DNA of 64,000 nucleotides from Rutstroemia sp. NJR-2017a BVV2. Its lineage: Eukaryota > Ascomycota > Leotiomycetes > Helotiales > Rutstroemiaceae. The notes beneath the pieces are model-generated. The model was not told where the DNA came from. It made no database searches and was given only the letters and a program-made list of their open reading frames with translations. The stretch's first letter is position 1, and each line of letters starts with the position of its first letter. The stretch is taken from positions 558,001 to 622,000 of the forward strand of contig NJPS01000022.1 in assembly GCA_002946415.1 (NCBI GenBank). Reading direction: 5' to 3'. Positions 1 through 9,585 of this stretch are shown one piece after another. A program made the translations under genes and the position numbers.

Positions 1-428
1 CCAAGCAATTGCCGGCGCTGCGATAGCAATGAGGAGAGGAAGCAGCAACGGAAGCACGGACAGCAAAGGGAATCCTAGGAAGCTGTGGAGGCCGTGAAGA
101 ACTATCCTATCCAGCTACCACATACGTCATATATTGAAAGCGACGGCGAATTAGGGGATGGCGTTCACTTGTTTGAATTTTCTTGACTTTGCCACGTCAA
201 AGTCTGGGGAGAGGGCGTTAATTTTACTTGTATTTTCACATGGGTTTGAATTGTGAGAACTCGATCGATGTCTTTTAGCGAATGGATTTTTTTCTCGTCG
301 TTGGAATTATACACAGCGGGGTAAAGCATGGCGAGCGAAGCGTTTGCATGGTAGAACACGTTTGCTGGCACAACATTCTGGCCATCGTTGCATCTAATTG
401 AATGAGGGATGTATGGAACGTGTTGATG
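1..428 (-). CDS. possible partial gene for a membrane protein, running off the left edge
   Basis: I do not recognise this protein. On the minus strand an open segment (428 to 228) begins after a CCCCCAG acceptor and can be closed by a GTAAAAT donor at 227. After an intron with a CTAAT branch-like site, a second open segment (114 to 1) follows a GTAG acceptor. Both junctions are in phase 0. The second segment codes for a strongly hydrophobic run rich in L, P, I and A, like a transmembrane helix, and continues beyond the window. The first segment has the look of a folded extracellular or lumenal stretch, with a CNDGQN motif and an N-A-S sequon. No start codon can be assigned. The upstream exons, if any, would lie between 429 and about 800. 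The call rests only on open frames and splice sites. Confidence 0.3.
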
Positions 429-1337
429 CTGGGGGAGAGTGGATACGGGGAGGATGGAGAGAGGGAATGAGGGAAGGGAAGGGGGGATACCGTTCTTTGT
501 ATGATATTTGATATTAGGATTAAGACCTTTTAGTTGAAGAAGAAGAATGTGATACCCTCTGACTTACATAATACTTCTAGCTATGTGGCTATTTTCACTC
601 GTTCTGGCCTCACGGCCATTACACTCGCTCTATGTCGATCAGGGGAGTAGTACTCTTACTAGCTGGCTACGGATCGGAAACACTGTGTTCCGGCTGTCAT
701 AGAACGTTCACGCTCAGCCATGATGCAATATAAGCTGGGTAGACTAGTACATACTCTCCCCTCCCCTTAACAAAGGCTATTCGGCAGCTCAACACCTTAC
801 ACAGAGCAACTTTGCAAGCAGGCCTTGATCCAAGTAGCCAGCTACCCCTGCTCGATCTCGTTTAAACTGGTTCAGGGTGTAGATTGCCAAGTCGGCAAAA
901 GGTTTCTGTGGCAAATTCTCAAAATGTGATCAATTCTACTTGCTGGACATGTTGGTTATACTAAGGCCAAGTCTCATCAAATAGCCTTTGTTTAAAGGGA
1001 GGGTCAGTCTGCGATGGTGGAAAAGAGGGGATGCGCGGTCGCCGCCAGTCATCTTTACGGTAAACTTTTCTGGCTCCTCTAGCCTCGGATAAGCTCCTGA
1101 ACTCTTATACAAGAGGTAACTCTGTAGCTACTAACTAAACCATAAAAAGGCTCATAACAGTCAAACCAAAAGGTGATGCTACACTTAAGAATCTAAGATG
1201 TAGCTGTTATAGCATGTATCTAGTCTTTCTCACACTAGAGGACAAGCAGCTAGAGTTAACAGAAGGTATATTGAATGTGACAAAAGAATCTAGAACTAGC
1301 TATGACCAGAAGGATATTCCCAACTTGTAGGGATCGA
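429..1337. other. intergenic region, no gene seen
   Basis: This stretch lies upstream of the possible left-edge gene and downstream of the GMC oxidoreductase gene. It holds purine-rich tracts near 430-490 and scattered TAG/CTAG-rich low-complexity sequence near 1080-1320. The small open frames have no recognisable protein character. I see nothing else in it. Confidence 0.5.
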
Positions 1338-3201
1338 CTATTTCAAAAGCTTTATGATTTTTTCCGTGGCCATCTCAGCCAGAGTTTCATACAGGAAAGA
1401 AGGATTTGAGGTCGTTGGCGCAGGGCTGAGAGATCCATCAATCACGTATAAGTTTTCCGTGCCGTAGACCTTGGCATTGATATCCGTGCAGTGTGTGCCG
1501 CCCGCGGAACCATTGCTGGTGCCAATGGTGCAGGAACCTCCCCAGTCTAGATATTGTCAGTTCAATGCCTTGAGGGGGGAAAAAAGAGATTTTAGCAGAA
1601 ACACTTACGGTTGTTCGAGACGCTAGCATGTGCCTTGAGGTAGGTCTCATAAGATGTAAGATCACCAACAGGCAGCGTGGTGACGGTGAGACCAGGATAC
1701 GATGCCGTGGCATCCATGAATCGCTGCAAGGCAAGAGCGAACATCTTGACATCCAAATCATTTGTCAGCCAAGGGCCAACGCCAGCTCCGTATTGCAAGG
1801 ATCCAGCACTATTCAAAACGATACTGCCACGGCTGAGAGCACCCTCGTTCAAATTAAACTGGCACATGAATGAGCCGTTGACAGCAGTGGGGGTTGAACA
1901 GATGGTTTGGACAGTCATCTGAGTGGTGGTATCGGTATCATTGACAGTGATCCAGCCAACCAATTGGCGTCCTACGCCGGTAAGAGGACCTGCAGCGTGG
2001 TAGAAGAGATTGTCTTTATCGGCTTTATTCATGTTGACACCGGTGAGTGCTCCTGACAAGGAGAAGAATGGCAATGCGCTGGTGTCATTGTATGTCAGCG
2101 CAAGGTTAGCTTGAGGATTATCGTGAAGATTCACGCCCACACCGTCGTTGATGATCCAATCCTTCTCAGCATAAGAAGTAACATTAGCAGCAAGGGCAAT
2201 AGTCAGCACGGATTTGGGACCAATTCCGGATGCAAACAAAAGAGCTGGTGTGTTCCATACACCGGCAGAGAGAACGACCGTTTTGGCGGTGATGGTAGTT
2301 CCGTTGACTTTAACGCCAGTGATTGTGCCTCCGGTTCTCTCAAGTGATTCGACTGTGCTGTACATCTTAAGGGTAAAAGATGATAGCTTCTTGGCATCTG
2401 GGAGGTATCCCACTAGGGGCCCTCCACGAAGTCCATCCTTTGCAGCATAGACGTCACGACCATAGGTATTGTATTTTGCATCCCCGTTTGCTGTTGTGTT
2501 CACTTCTTGCATACCAATGCCTTTGAGAGCATCTCCCATGATATGATATACCTCGTCATAGTAGAACTAAAAGAAAATCAGAACCAAAGGATTTCAAAGT
2601 AGGCATAGAAGGTCTGACCTTGTTATCAGATGACCAATATGGAGTGGGCGCAATTCTTGCAGCTACTCTCTTGATTGCCGGCTGAAAGTCATCAGATGTC
2701 CAGCCCTCGAAGCCAAAGGCCGTATCCAAATAGTGCCTCGGTGGCCAGAACTGCTGTTCAGCATTGACAGAAGTTCCACCACCTAGCATACAAGCCGCAA
2801 GCACATTTGGCAGTCCGGAACAGTAATATGAAGAGGCATTTGGTGAGCCGGGATAGTTCGAGGTGTAATAGGCCATGGAATCATGTCGAGTAATCTGGTT
2901 ATCTGGGTATTCCTCCAGAGACCATTGTGGGATTTCGCGGTTCCCATCACGGTATAACATAGGTCCGCCGCGCTCGAGAAGCAGAGTCTTTAATCCGGAT
3001 TCGGCGAACTTGGTAGCAGCGACTATGCCACCAGCGCCCGCACCGACAACAATGATATCACTGGGTCATGTCAAAAACGCCGAGCTTAGAGATAAAAGAG
3101 CTATAAACTTACTACTCAGGCTTTTGTGCATGCGCACCAACTGCGTATAAAGCAGAAAGGAAAGGGAGTAACAGTGATGACTGCTTGAGAGTGAAACCCA
3201 T
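1338..3201 (-). CDS. secreted GMC-family flavoprotein oxidoreductase (cellobiose dehydrogenase flavodomain-like)
   Basis: Four exons (3201-3113, 3060-2619, 2566-1609, 1546-1338) join to 565 residues. The start MGFTLKQSS is followed by a hydrophobic run ending AVGAHA, a good signal peptide. The FAD-binding Rossmann motif VVGAGAGG follows at once. The GMC active-site region is seen as NNHWGGSC near the third junction, and the C-terminal end has DGSLSPAPTTSNPSF, the usual place of the second catalytic residue. GMC enzymes oxidise alcohols or sugars with FAD. The closest feel is the dehydrogenase domain of cellobiose dehydrogenase, without its haem domain or a cellulose-binding module. Many N-x-S/T sequons fit secretion. 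The substrate cannot be told from the sequence. Length and splice phases are intact, so the gene looks functional. Confidence 0.88.
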
Positions 3202-3275
3202 GATGAATAATGAATCTGAAGGGAAAAACTTGACACTTCATGAGAACGATCTGCAAACCTTCAGATATTTATACG

Positions 3276-3433
3276 GAGCAGAACTCCGGCAGAGCTGCCC
3301 ATCTTAGGAATCGTATCTGCATGACAGAAACTCGTATACCCTTTGCTAAAATTCGACCAGAGCTCCGGCAGAGTTGCCCATCTTAGGAATCGTATCTGCA
3401 TGACAGAAATTCGTATACCCTTTGCCAAAATTT
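3276..3433. repeat. tandem duplication, two copies of a 79-bp unit
   Basis: Two imperfect copies, 3276-3354 and 3355-3433, with a third copy beginning (GAGCAG at 3434). Both hold the shared block TGCCCATCTTAGGAATCGTA, at 3296 and 3375. The copies differ by a handful of single bases. The repeat lies 75-230 bases upstream of the GMC oxidoreductase start codon, so it is in its promoter or 5' leader. Confidence 0.9.
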
Positions 3434-5260
3434 GAGCAGATAAGGTTAAGCTTTGCACCAGTAGAAATAGCGCAGTGGTTCTCCATAGGATTTTAGAATC
3501 CACCCGTAGAGTGTTCGAGGACATCTCTTCACAATCACAGTCAGCCAAGCATCGTGAAGTGAGCCCAGTATCGTGAAGTGGATTCCTTTGCTATATGCGT
3601 GGAGAGTGACAGATATCTGACTGGCTCGTCATTTAGATCCTTATTGCATCAGTATAAGTCCTGTCATTAGAATAAAGCTCCACTAGCGCGGTATGGAGCG
3701 AGATATAATCCCTTTTCATTGTGGAGGAAGTTTCGTTTCCTTCAAGGGAAGGTGTTCTCCAGATAGGAAGCTTGACGATGTTTGTTTTGACCTTTTGGTT
3801 ATCAAGGGCCCACCATGGACCATGGTAGCACACATAAGAGAATTATGGGCCCCAGTCCCTTTGCGCACGAATCCAATCCCATAGATTGATTGTGACTCCG
3901 TTTGGCGTACAGGAGGCCGCAAAGGCAATCATGTTTGCCCTATATGCCAAATTGTACCCTGTACCTGGATTCCCAAAGCCACTGCGCAGATCCCGTTTTA
4001 ACTTTTTATGCTTTAAAAATCGGAGTGCATGAACTTACAAGCTAAGCCCTAGGACCTTCCGACCGTTGCAGGTAGCCATCCAATTCAGTGAATATTATCG
4101 AAGCTGTCCGATACCAGACGAGTCTGCTTCCCGTAGACAAAAGCCATTTGCCTATCTTGAGGGTCAGATGTTTCCAGGGGTCGATTCCTTCGACATCAAC
4201 GAAGTACATCTGGTAGGCCCGCTATTTCGCCGAGAACCGAGAGAAACGGGGCAGGAGGGGCACAAGTACTATCAAATTTGTTTTGCGCCAACCCAGTTTT
4301 CTAACTTTTGTTTAGATTGTGACCATCATTGTAAATTTGGCCTATATTTCAGTAGATTAAAAGTGAGCTTATCAATACCATACATAATCAGTAGTCAGCA
4401 CACCACCCTGCGTGTGACAAGAATTAGATTAGTTATTGTTAGCTACCCACCTTCCTGCTGTACTTGTAGTCTCGTTAGTGATTCAGAACACAAAGGAGTA
4501 TAGCTATGCAGAACACAGTAAACAAATTCGAAATAAATTGTTCTTCCCTCTTCGCTCTAATACTTTACCTCATTGCTGGGCTCCTTGATATTGGACTTTC
4601 CCAACAAGTCTAACATATAACAAGTCATCCTGTTGGTCCGAAAAGCCGAAGTTGACTGACTAAACGATGTTTCCGAACGGTGAGCTGGATTGAAAGTACA
4701 TGATGACTACATTGTATCATGATATGTCGAATAAGAAAACTGGACAGGAAATCCCCGAAGTGTCAGATATGCTGATTAGTCAATTTTCAATAGTCTTTGG
4801 GGCCAGCAGAATGTAACTGTATAATCCACCTCCTACTTATCTAACAGACCAAATGTCCTGGCACATATCCAGGGAACAGCGGAGCATATCCACTGTGAAA
4901 CACATCAGCAATTTGAGATACTAATTCTGCATACATACGGTATGCCAGCTTTAGGAGACTCTTTCCTTCTAGCTCAATGTCGCCTCAGTCTCTTGTCATC
5001 CCTCGTCACATTTCCTGCTCGCCCTTGGCTGAATCGGAGTGAATCCTTCTTCAACCCTTCCTTATCTACCCAGTTGCTATGATATGAACTTCGTATCATC
5101 TCCGATGCTGTGCGAGGGCCATCTCAGCCTTCAAACTTTTCTGTCTAAGTACTAGTGTCGAGGTCACTAGCGCCCCTTCCGAGGGAAGTCGCGAACCTTA
5201 GCTGTGAGAGAATTTGACACGTACCAAGAAAGATTGACAAGAATCTACAATGAAAAGATG
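3434..5260. other. intergenic region, no supported gene
   Basis: About 1.8 kb between the GMC oxidoreductase promoter and the 3' end of the F-box gene. The longest open frame (4066-4503, plus strand) has no recognisable domain, is rich in Cys and Ser from low-bias codons, and has no convincing context. There is a short near-repeat of ATCGTGAAGTG around 3550-3580 and a pair of GGGCCC palindromes near 3808 and 3848. I see no tRNA or other RNA gene. Confidence 0.5.
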
Positions 5261-6508
5261 TTATGATGTATCATACTTAGGAGATTGTTTTACTGGCAAT
5301 ATTTGCTTGACAAGGTTTAAGAAAATGTGAGCAAGGTCCCATTTCAAGCTCTGCCCTGCATGCTCAAGACACCAGTGATACGGGCTTTTGAAAACCAATT
5401 TCCAAATAAACCCATCTGCTCTGCGAGTAATGAGCTTGCGTTCACGCCTTGACAAGAGATCGCATATGTTCCTAGCAGTAAAGTCTTTGAAAGGAATCGC
5501 GGTCTGGTTCTCGAAGCTCGAGCGAATACTGCCCAAGGGGTGCGGTTCATAAAAAACTTCTTTAGGCAGCGATTTGCCGAGATGGCTTCGCCATTTTGGA
5601 TCTGCTGGATGCAATCCGGCACCAAGGTTAATCCACCTTGTAAGAACGCCCGCGATACCATTTTCCCCAAGATCTACAACATCTAGAACGAAATCCATTG
5701 GACATTTCAAGCACTGCGCAGTCGAGGTACAGCACCGACCTTGTTCTTCGAGAAGATCAAGTCGACTTTTAGTCAGGGTCGGTAGATGTTCCCCTGCCTT
5801 ACCCAGAGCCCATATATGATGACAGAGATGATGAAAGTGACGCTCAGTAACGAGTTCATCGCGCCTGTTGCGTGGCAGCAGTACCCACTGTTGGGATCGC
5901 ATGAGAAGCTCGTTGGAGACAATCTGGGCGTCAACAGATAGAAGTACAATGTACCCATAGAGATCGCTCTCTATAACCTCGGTGCTCTGAAAAGCCTCCA
6001 AAGGGAACCCATGGCTAGGCCCAAGATAATGTCGATTCATTGCCAATTGGATATGGGGAAATCTTATATATAATCCTGACTGCGAACAATGCTCAAAAGC
6101 ATGTTCTTTTCCCAGGCAAGGAGTGAGGGTTTTTGGACAGGTTCGGGGCCACTGAACTGCACTACTGGCATGAAGCTGAACGCAGCGATAGCAGATAAAG
6201 TGCTGTGGAAGATCCTTTGACAAGACAGAGAGGAAGGAAGCACGCATTCCTGGATCCTGAAGGTTCAAGCAACGCCAGATATTGGGACCAAGGATTTGGC
6301 TCATAGCTCGGTTGCAAAGAGAAAGACATGCAGCTGATTGTGTCGGAAGGAAGCTTGCTATTATAATAATCAATTCGGGTGGGAGATCGGAGAGTTTCAA
6401 CGAGTTCGTGTTTTTGTTGGCTCCCGAGTCTGGGTAACTCGTGTGAGCATGTTTGGGATGGCCTCTCATCATCCGTTCCAAGGAGCGCCAATGCCACAGC
6501 CGTGGCAT
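5261..6508 (-). CDS. F-box domain protein
   Basis: This is a single-exon gene of 415 residues. Residues about 38-80 form an F-box: LKLSDLPPELIIIIASFLP followed by hydrophobic and Leu/Cys residues up to the IWRCLN end. F-box proteins recruit substrates to SCF ubiquitin ligases through Skp1. After it comes a Cys/His-rich stretch (HFICYRCVQLH, then a second Cys pair) typical of a large fungal F-box family whose substrates are mostly unknown. No WD40 or leucine-rich repeats are visible. The ATG at 6508 gives an N-terminal 37-residue leader before the F-box. A later in-frame Met (residue 13) is also possible. The gene is divergent from the lactate dehydrogenase gene across about 690 bases. Confidence 0.8.
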   Translation of the reverse strand: MPRLWHWRSLERMMRGHPKHAHTSYPDSGANKNTNSLKLSDLPPELIIIIASFLPTQSAACLSLCNRAMSQILGPNIWRCLNLQDPGMRASFLSVLSKDLPQHFICYRCVQLHASSAVQWPRTCPKTLTPCLGKEHAFEHCSQSGLYIRFPHIQLAMNRHYLGPSHGFPLEAFQSTEVIESDLYGYIVLLSVDAQIVSNELLMRSQQWVLLPRNRRDELVTERHFHHLCHHIWALGKAGEHLPTLTKSRLDLLEEQGRCCTSTAQCLKCPMDFVLDVVDLGENGIAGVLTRWINLGAGLHPADPKWRSHLGKSLPKEVFYEPHPLGSIRSSFENQTAIPFKDFTARNICDLLSRRERKLITRRADGFIWKLVFKSPYHWCLEHAGQSLKWDLAHIFLNLVKQILPVKQSPKYDTS

Positions 6509-7196
6509 CGTATGGTAGGAGATACCTGCCGCCTAGAGAGAAGGATAGAAGGAGGTGCAGCAGCGAGGACGGCGTGTGTTATCGGATTGAAGGTGGTAAA
6601 GATGTTCAAGGCAAAGATGATAGTTGATGCAAGAAGTATAGGGAATGAACAATAATCCGTGCCCATGAATTATCTAAGGTGCTTAGGGATGTTGAAATTA
6701 TTCAAATAGAGACGATATAAGAATAAAATGAAATCTAACAATAAAGTAGATCGGTCATGATCGGTGTTCTGGATCTTCGGTACATGTGACCATTATGTAA
6801 TCAGCCTAGCTCAATAAATGTGCTGCTAACTAGCTCTTCGAAGTAGAAAAAACAGGCCGATTTGAGATAATATATATCCTAAAGACTCTGAGATATTATA
6901 ATGTTTTTATTAGTTTATCATTTTTTTATACTGAACTTAGATCAGCCTATTTTTTCTACTTCGAAGAGACAAGGTTATTCAAGGACCCCACAGGTGGAGT
7001 ATCCCGTCATTTGCCGACCCCAGCTTTATCGTTGCATACGAGTACATAGCGCTAGCACGGTTTAAAGACCGCCGAAATCGTTTGTGGTTCATCCATTCTG
7101 TGTGTTTACTTCATATATTTCTATTCTGCTATATAGATTTGTCTCCGGAGAAATTTTCACACAATTGAGGTTCGCCGTACGTGAAGATTGGCAAAG
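6509..7196. promoter_or_regulatory. divergent promoter region between the F-box and lactate dehydrogenase genes
   Basis: No gene is supported here. The region is AT-rich in its centre and holds the 135-bp inverted repeat described separately (6834-6968). A 65-residue frame on the minus strand (6666-6472) looks like a signal peptide but overlaps the F-box coding start in another frame and is not accepted. Confidence 0.5.
6834..6968. mobile_element. MITE-like inverted-repeat element, 135 bp
   Basis: The left arm starts CTCTTCGAAGTAGAAAAAA at 6834. The right arm ends with its reverse complement at 6968. The arms match over about 34 bases with about four differences, all of transition type. The interior is about 70 bases and very AT-rich. 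Such short non-coding inverted-repeat units are typical of MITEs derived from DNA transposons. No clear target-site duplication can be seen, so a local hairpin of other origin remains possible. Confidence 0.6.
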
Positions 7197-8937
7197 ATGG
7201 TTAAAACTTTCAAAGGTTCTGAGGGTACGTATCTCTCTGCTCTCTCCGCATTTCCCATGGTGCAGTACATTATGGGCTGCTCCGACTGTCGGCCTCAACT
7301 GCAACGTCTTCTTTCTAATTGAGACTGACACTTCGAATCACAGTATCCTCCCACAATACAGCAGAATCCTGCTGGGTTTGCATCAATGGCACCATTTACG
7401 ATGTCACTGACTTTCTCCCCAACCACCCCGGTGGGTCCAAAATCGTGCTCAGTCTCTCCGGCAATGTCGATGCCACGGAGGAATTCGAAATGATCCATCC
7501 GCCAGGAACACTAGAAGAGAACCTCGATTCTTCGAAAATTGTTGGGAAAATTGACAAGGAGGAACTGAAAGCCGTTGTTGAAGAGAAGAAACCTGCGCCG
7601 GAAGAAGAAAATGTGGAAGAAGTCGATATACAAAGTCTATTAAATCTGGACGAAATCGAACAACTGGCTACGAAAAAGGTCTCAAACAAATGCTGGGCGT
7701 ATTATTACTCCGCGGCAGACGATCTTTTCTCCAAAACTTTCAATAACAGCGTCTATCGCCAAATTCTGTTACGCCCCCGAGTCTTCGTCGATTGCACAAA
7801 ATGCGATTCTTCAACCACATTACTAGGTCACCAAGTCGGGCTCCCCATTTTCGTCTCCCCGGCAGCAATGGCAAGACTGGCCCATCCAGCTGGAGAACAG
7901 GGCATTGCGAAAGGGATAAGCAGTTTCGGTGCCATACAAATCGTATCCAACAATGCCAGCATGTCACCCGAACAAATCGTCGAGGGAGCCCCCGAAGGTC
8001 AAATCTTTGGCTGGCAACTATACGTGCAGAACGACCGCGCCAAAAGCGAAGCCATGCTCGCCCGTATCAACAAAATGACCGACCGATATAAATTCGTTGT
8101 TTTAACACTCGATGCACCTGTTCCCGGAAAACGCGAAGACGATGAACGTCAGAAAGACGTTGGTGCAAATCTACCCATCACTTCTGGTGTGAAGGCGAAA
8201 GAGGAGGCCAAGAGTGGCGGTGGTGTTGGGAAACAGCTGTTTATGGGCACAGCTGCTGATCTGACGTGGAAAACTACGCTGCCTTGGCTGGCTAAACATA
8301 CCAAGCTCCCGATTGTGCTGAAAGGTATTCAAACGCACGAAGATGCATATCTAGCCGCGCAATACTCGTCGCAAGTAAAGGCGATCATATTATCAAATCA
8401 TGGTGGAAGAGCGCTGGATACAGCGCCTCCGGCTATTCATACGTTGTTGGAGATCAGGAAATACTGTCCCGAGGTGCTAAGTAGGATTGAGGTGTGGGTC
8501 GACGGAGGGATCAAGAGAGGAACGGATGTGGTGAAGGCGTTATGTTTGGGGGCAAGAGCGGTAGGAGTGGGAAGGGCGGCCTTGTTTGGGTTGGGTGCGG
8601 GGGGCCCGGAGGGTGTGGAGAGGACTTTTGAGAGTATGTTTCTTCTGCAGTCTATTTCTATTCAAATCCCCTTTCTCTCCATTGAGTAATGTACTAATCT
8701 ATCCGCCTAGTTCTGAAATCCGAAATGGAGACTTGCATGAGACTTCTCGGCGTGGAGAAAGTCAGTGAGCTGGGCTTGAAACATGTAAGTTCCTCTACCT
8801 TATGGCGAATCCTATTCGGGTGCAGGTGATGCTAATGCATACAAACACAGATCAATGCCCGCGCGGTAGAAAGAGACATCTATGACGGTAGTGCCGGATT
8901 AGAGAAACTCGGATTGTGGGTTAAGGCCAATCTCTAG
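7197..8937 (+). CDS. CYB2: cytochrome b2-type L-lactate dehydrogenase (cytochrome b5 haem domain plus FMN domain)
   Basis: Four exons (7197-7224, 7344-8633, 8711-8784, 8851-8937) give 492 residues. Residues 15-90 are a cytochrome b5 domain with the haem ligands in LPNHPGG and EMIHPPG. A charged linker rich in E and K follows. From about residue 130 on lies the FMN-dependent alpha-hydroxyacid oxidase domain: [31 protein letters not shown] and the catalytic SNHGGRALD. The enzyme oxidises L-lactate (or a related 2-hydroxyacid) and passes electrons through its haem to cytochrome c. The first exon codes only nine residues, and no mitochondrial presequence is visible, unlike yeast Cyb2. The true N-terminus could lie in an unseen upstream exon, or the protein may be cytosolic. 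The substrate could be another 2-hydroxyacid. Confidence 0.9.
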
Positions 8938-9585
8938 ACTTATATACATCAATAACCAGAGGTAAACTATGTGTGATAGACAAAGATAGATGGTGGATAA
9001 TTTATGAAAGGACTGAGTAATTAATTTGTGCATGGTTAGATAGACGTTGTGGGCTGGCTTTTAGCTGAACGGAATTCATAATGGATATGGCTCGGAGAGA
9101 AAAACTATCGTCTATTCAAATTCGTAGATGATTCTCTATGAGTTAAATGTCTAATGATTGGATCTTCTCCCTCATTCTCCTTTAAAAACCCTTTATGATA
9201 TCCTAATAAAGATGAAACAAGGCCACCAAAATGTGTATAAACATAAAGCGATCGCAATATAACGTATAACATAGCGTACTATATGCGCATCCCATCTCGC
9301 ATGCTCTGTCGTGTATAAATGATGTCCGCCAGTTATAGATCCCAGTCGTAGTTCATATGATAAGAAGCCTTATCCTATTCCCCCTCCTACCCCATCCCTG
9401 TTTCCCACATCTGAAAGTAAAACACCTCCCAACATTAAAAGCATATCAATTACAGATTTCCGCTCCGCTTCCCCTGCATTCCATTCCCATATCATTACCA
9501 CCACACCCCACCTCACCCACACACTATACTCACTCACAATTCCCAGCATCACCCTCACACTCAAACCGTAACTCAAACCATAACA
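8938..9585. other. convergent 3' region, no gene seen
   Basis: Between two genes that end towards each other. It holds their 3' untranslated ends: AT-rich to 9350, then a strongly C-rich, CA-rich strand up to the exchanger stop codon. The open frame at 9357-9626 reflects this biased composition. No RNA gene is recognised. Confidence 0.5.

Noticed and set aside
4066..4503. 145-residue plus-strand frame between the GMC and F-box genes
   Set aside because: No recognisable motif, no intron support, and mixed composition; likely a chance open frame.
6469..6666. 65-residue minus-strand frame resembling a secreted peptide with a dibasic site
   Set aside because: It overlaps the F-box coding start in another frame, and no splice or context supports it. 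The signal-like stretch is short and may be chance.
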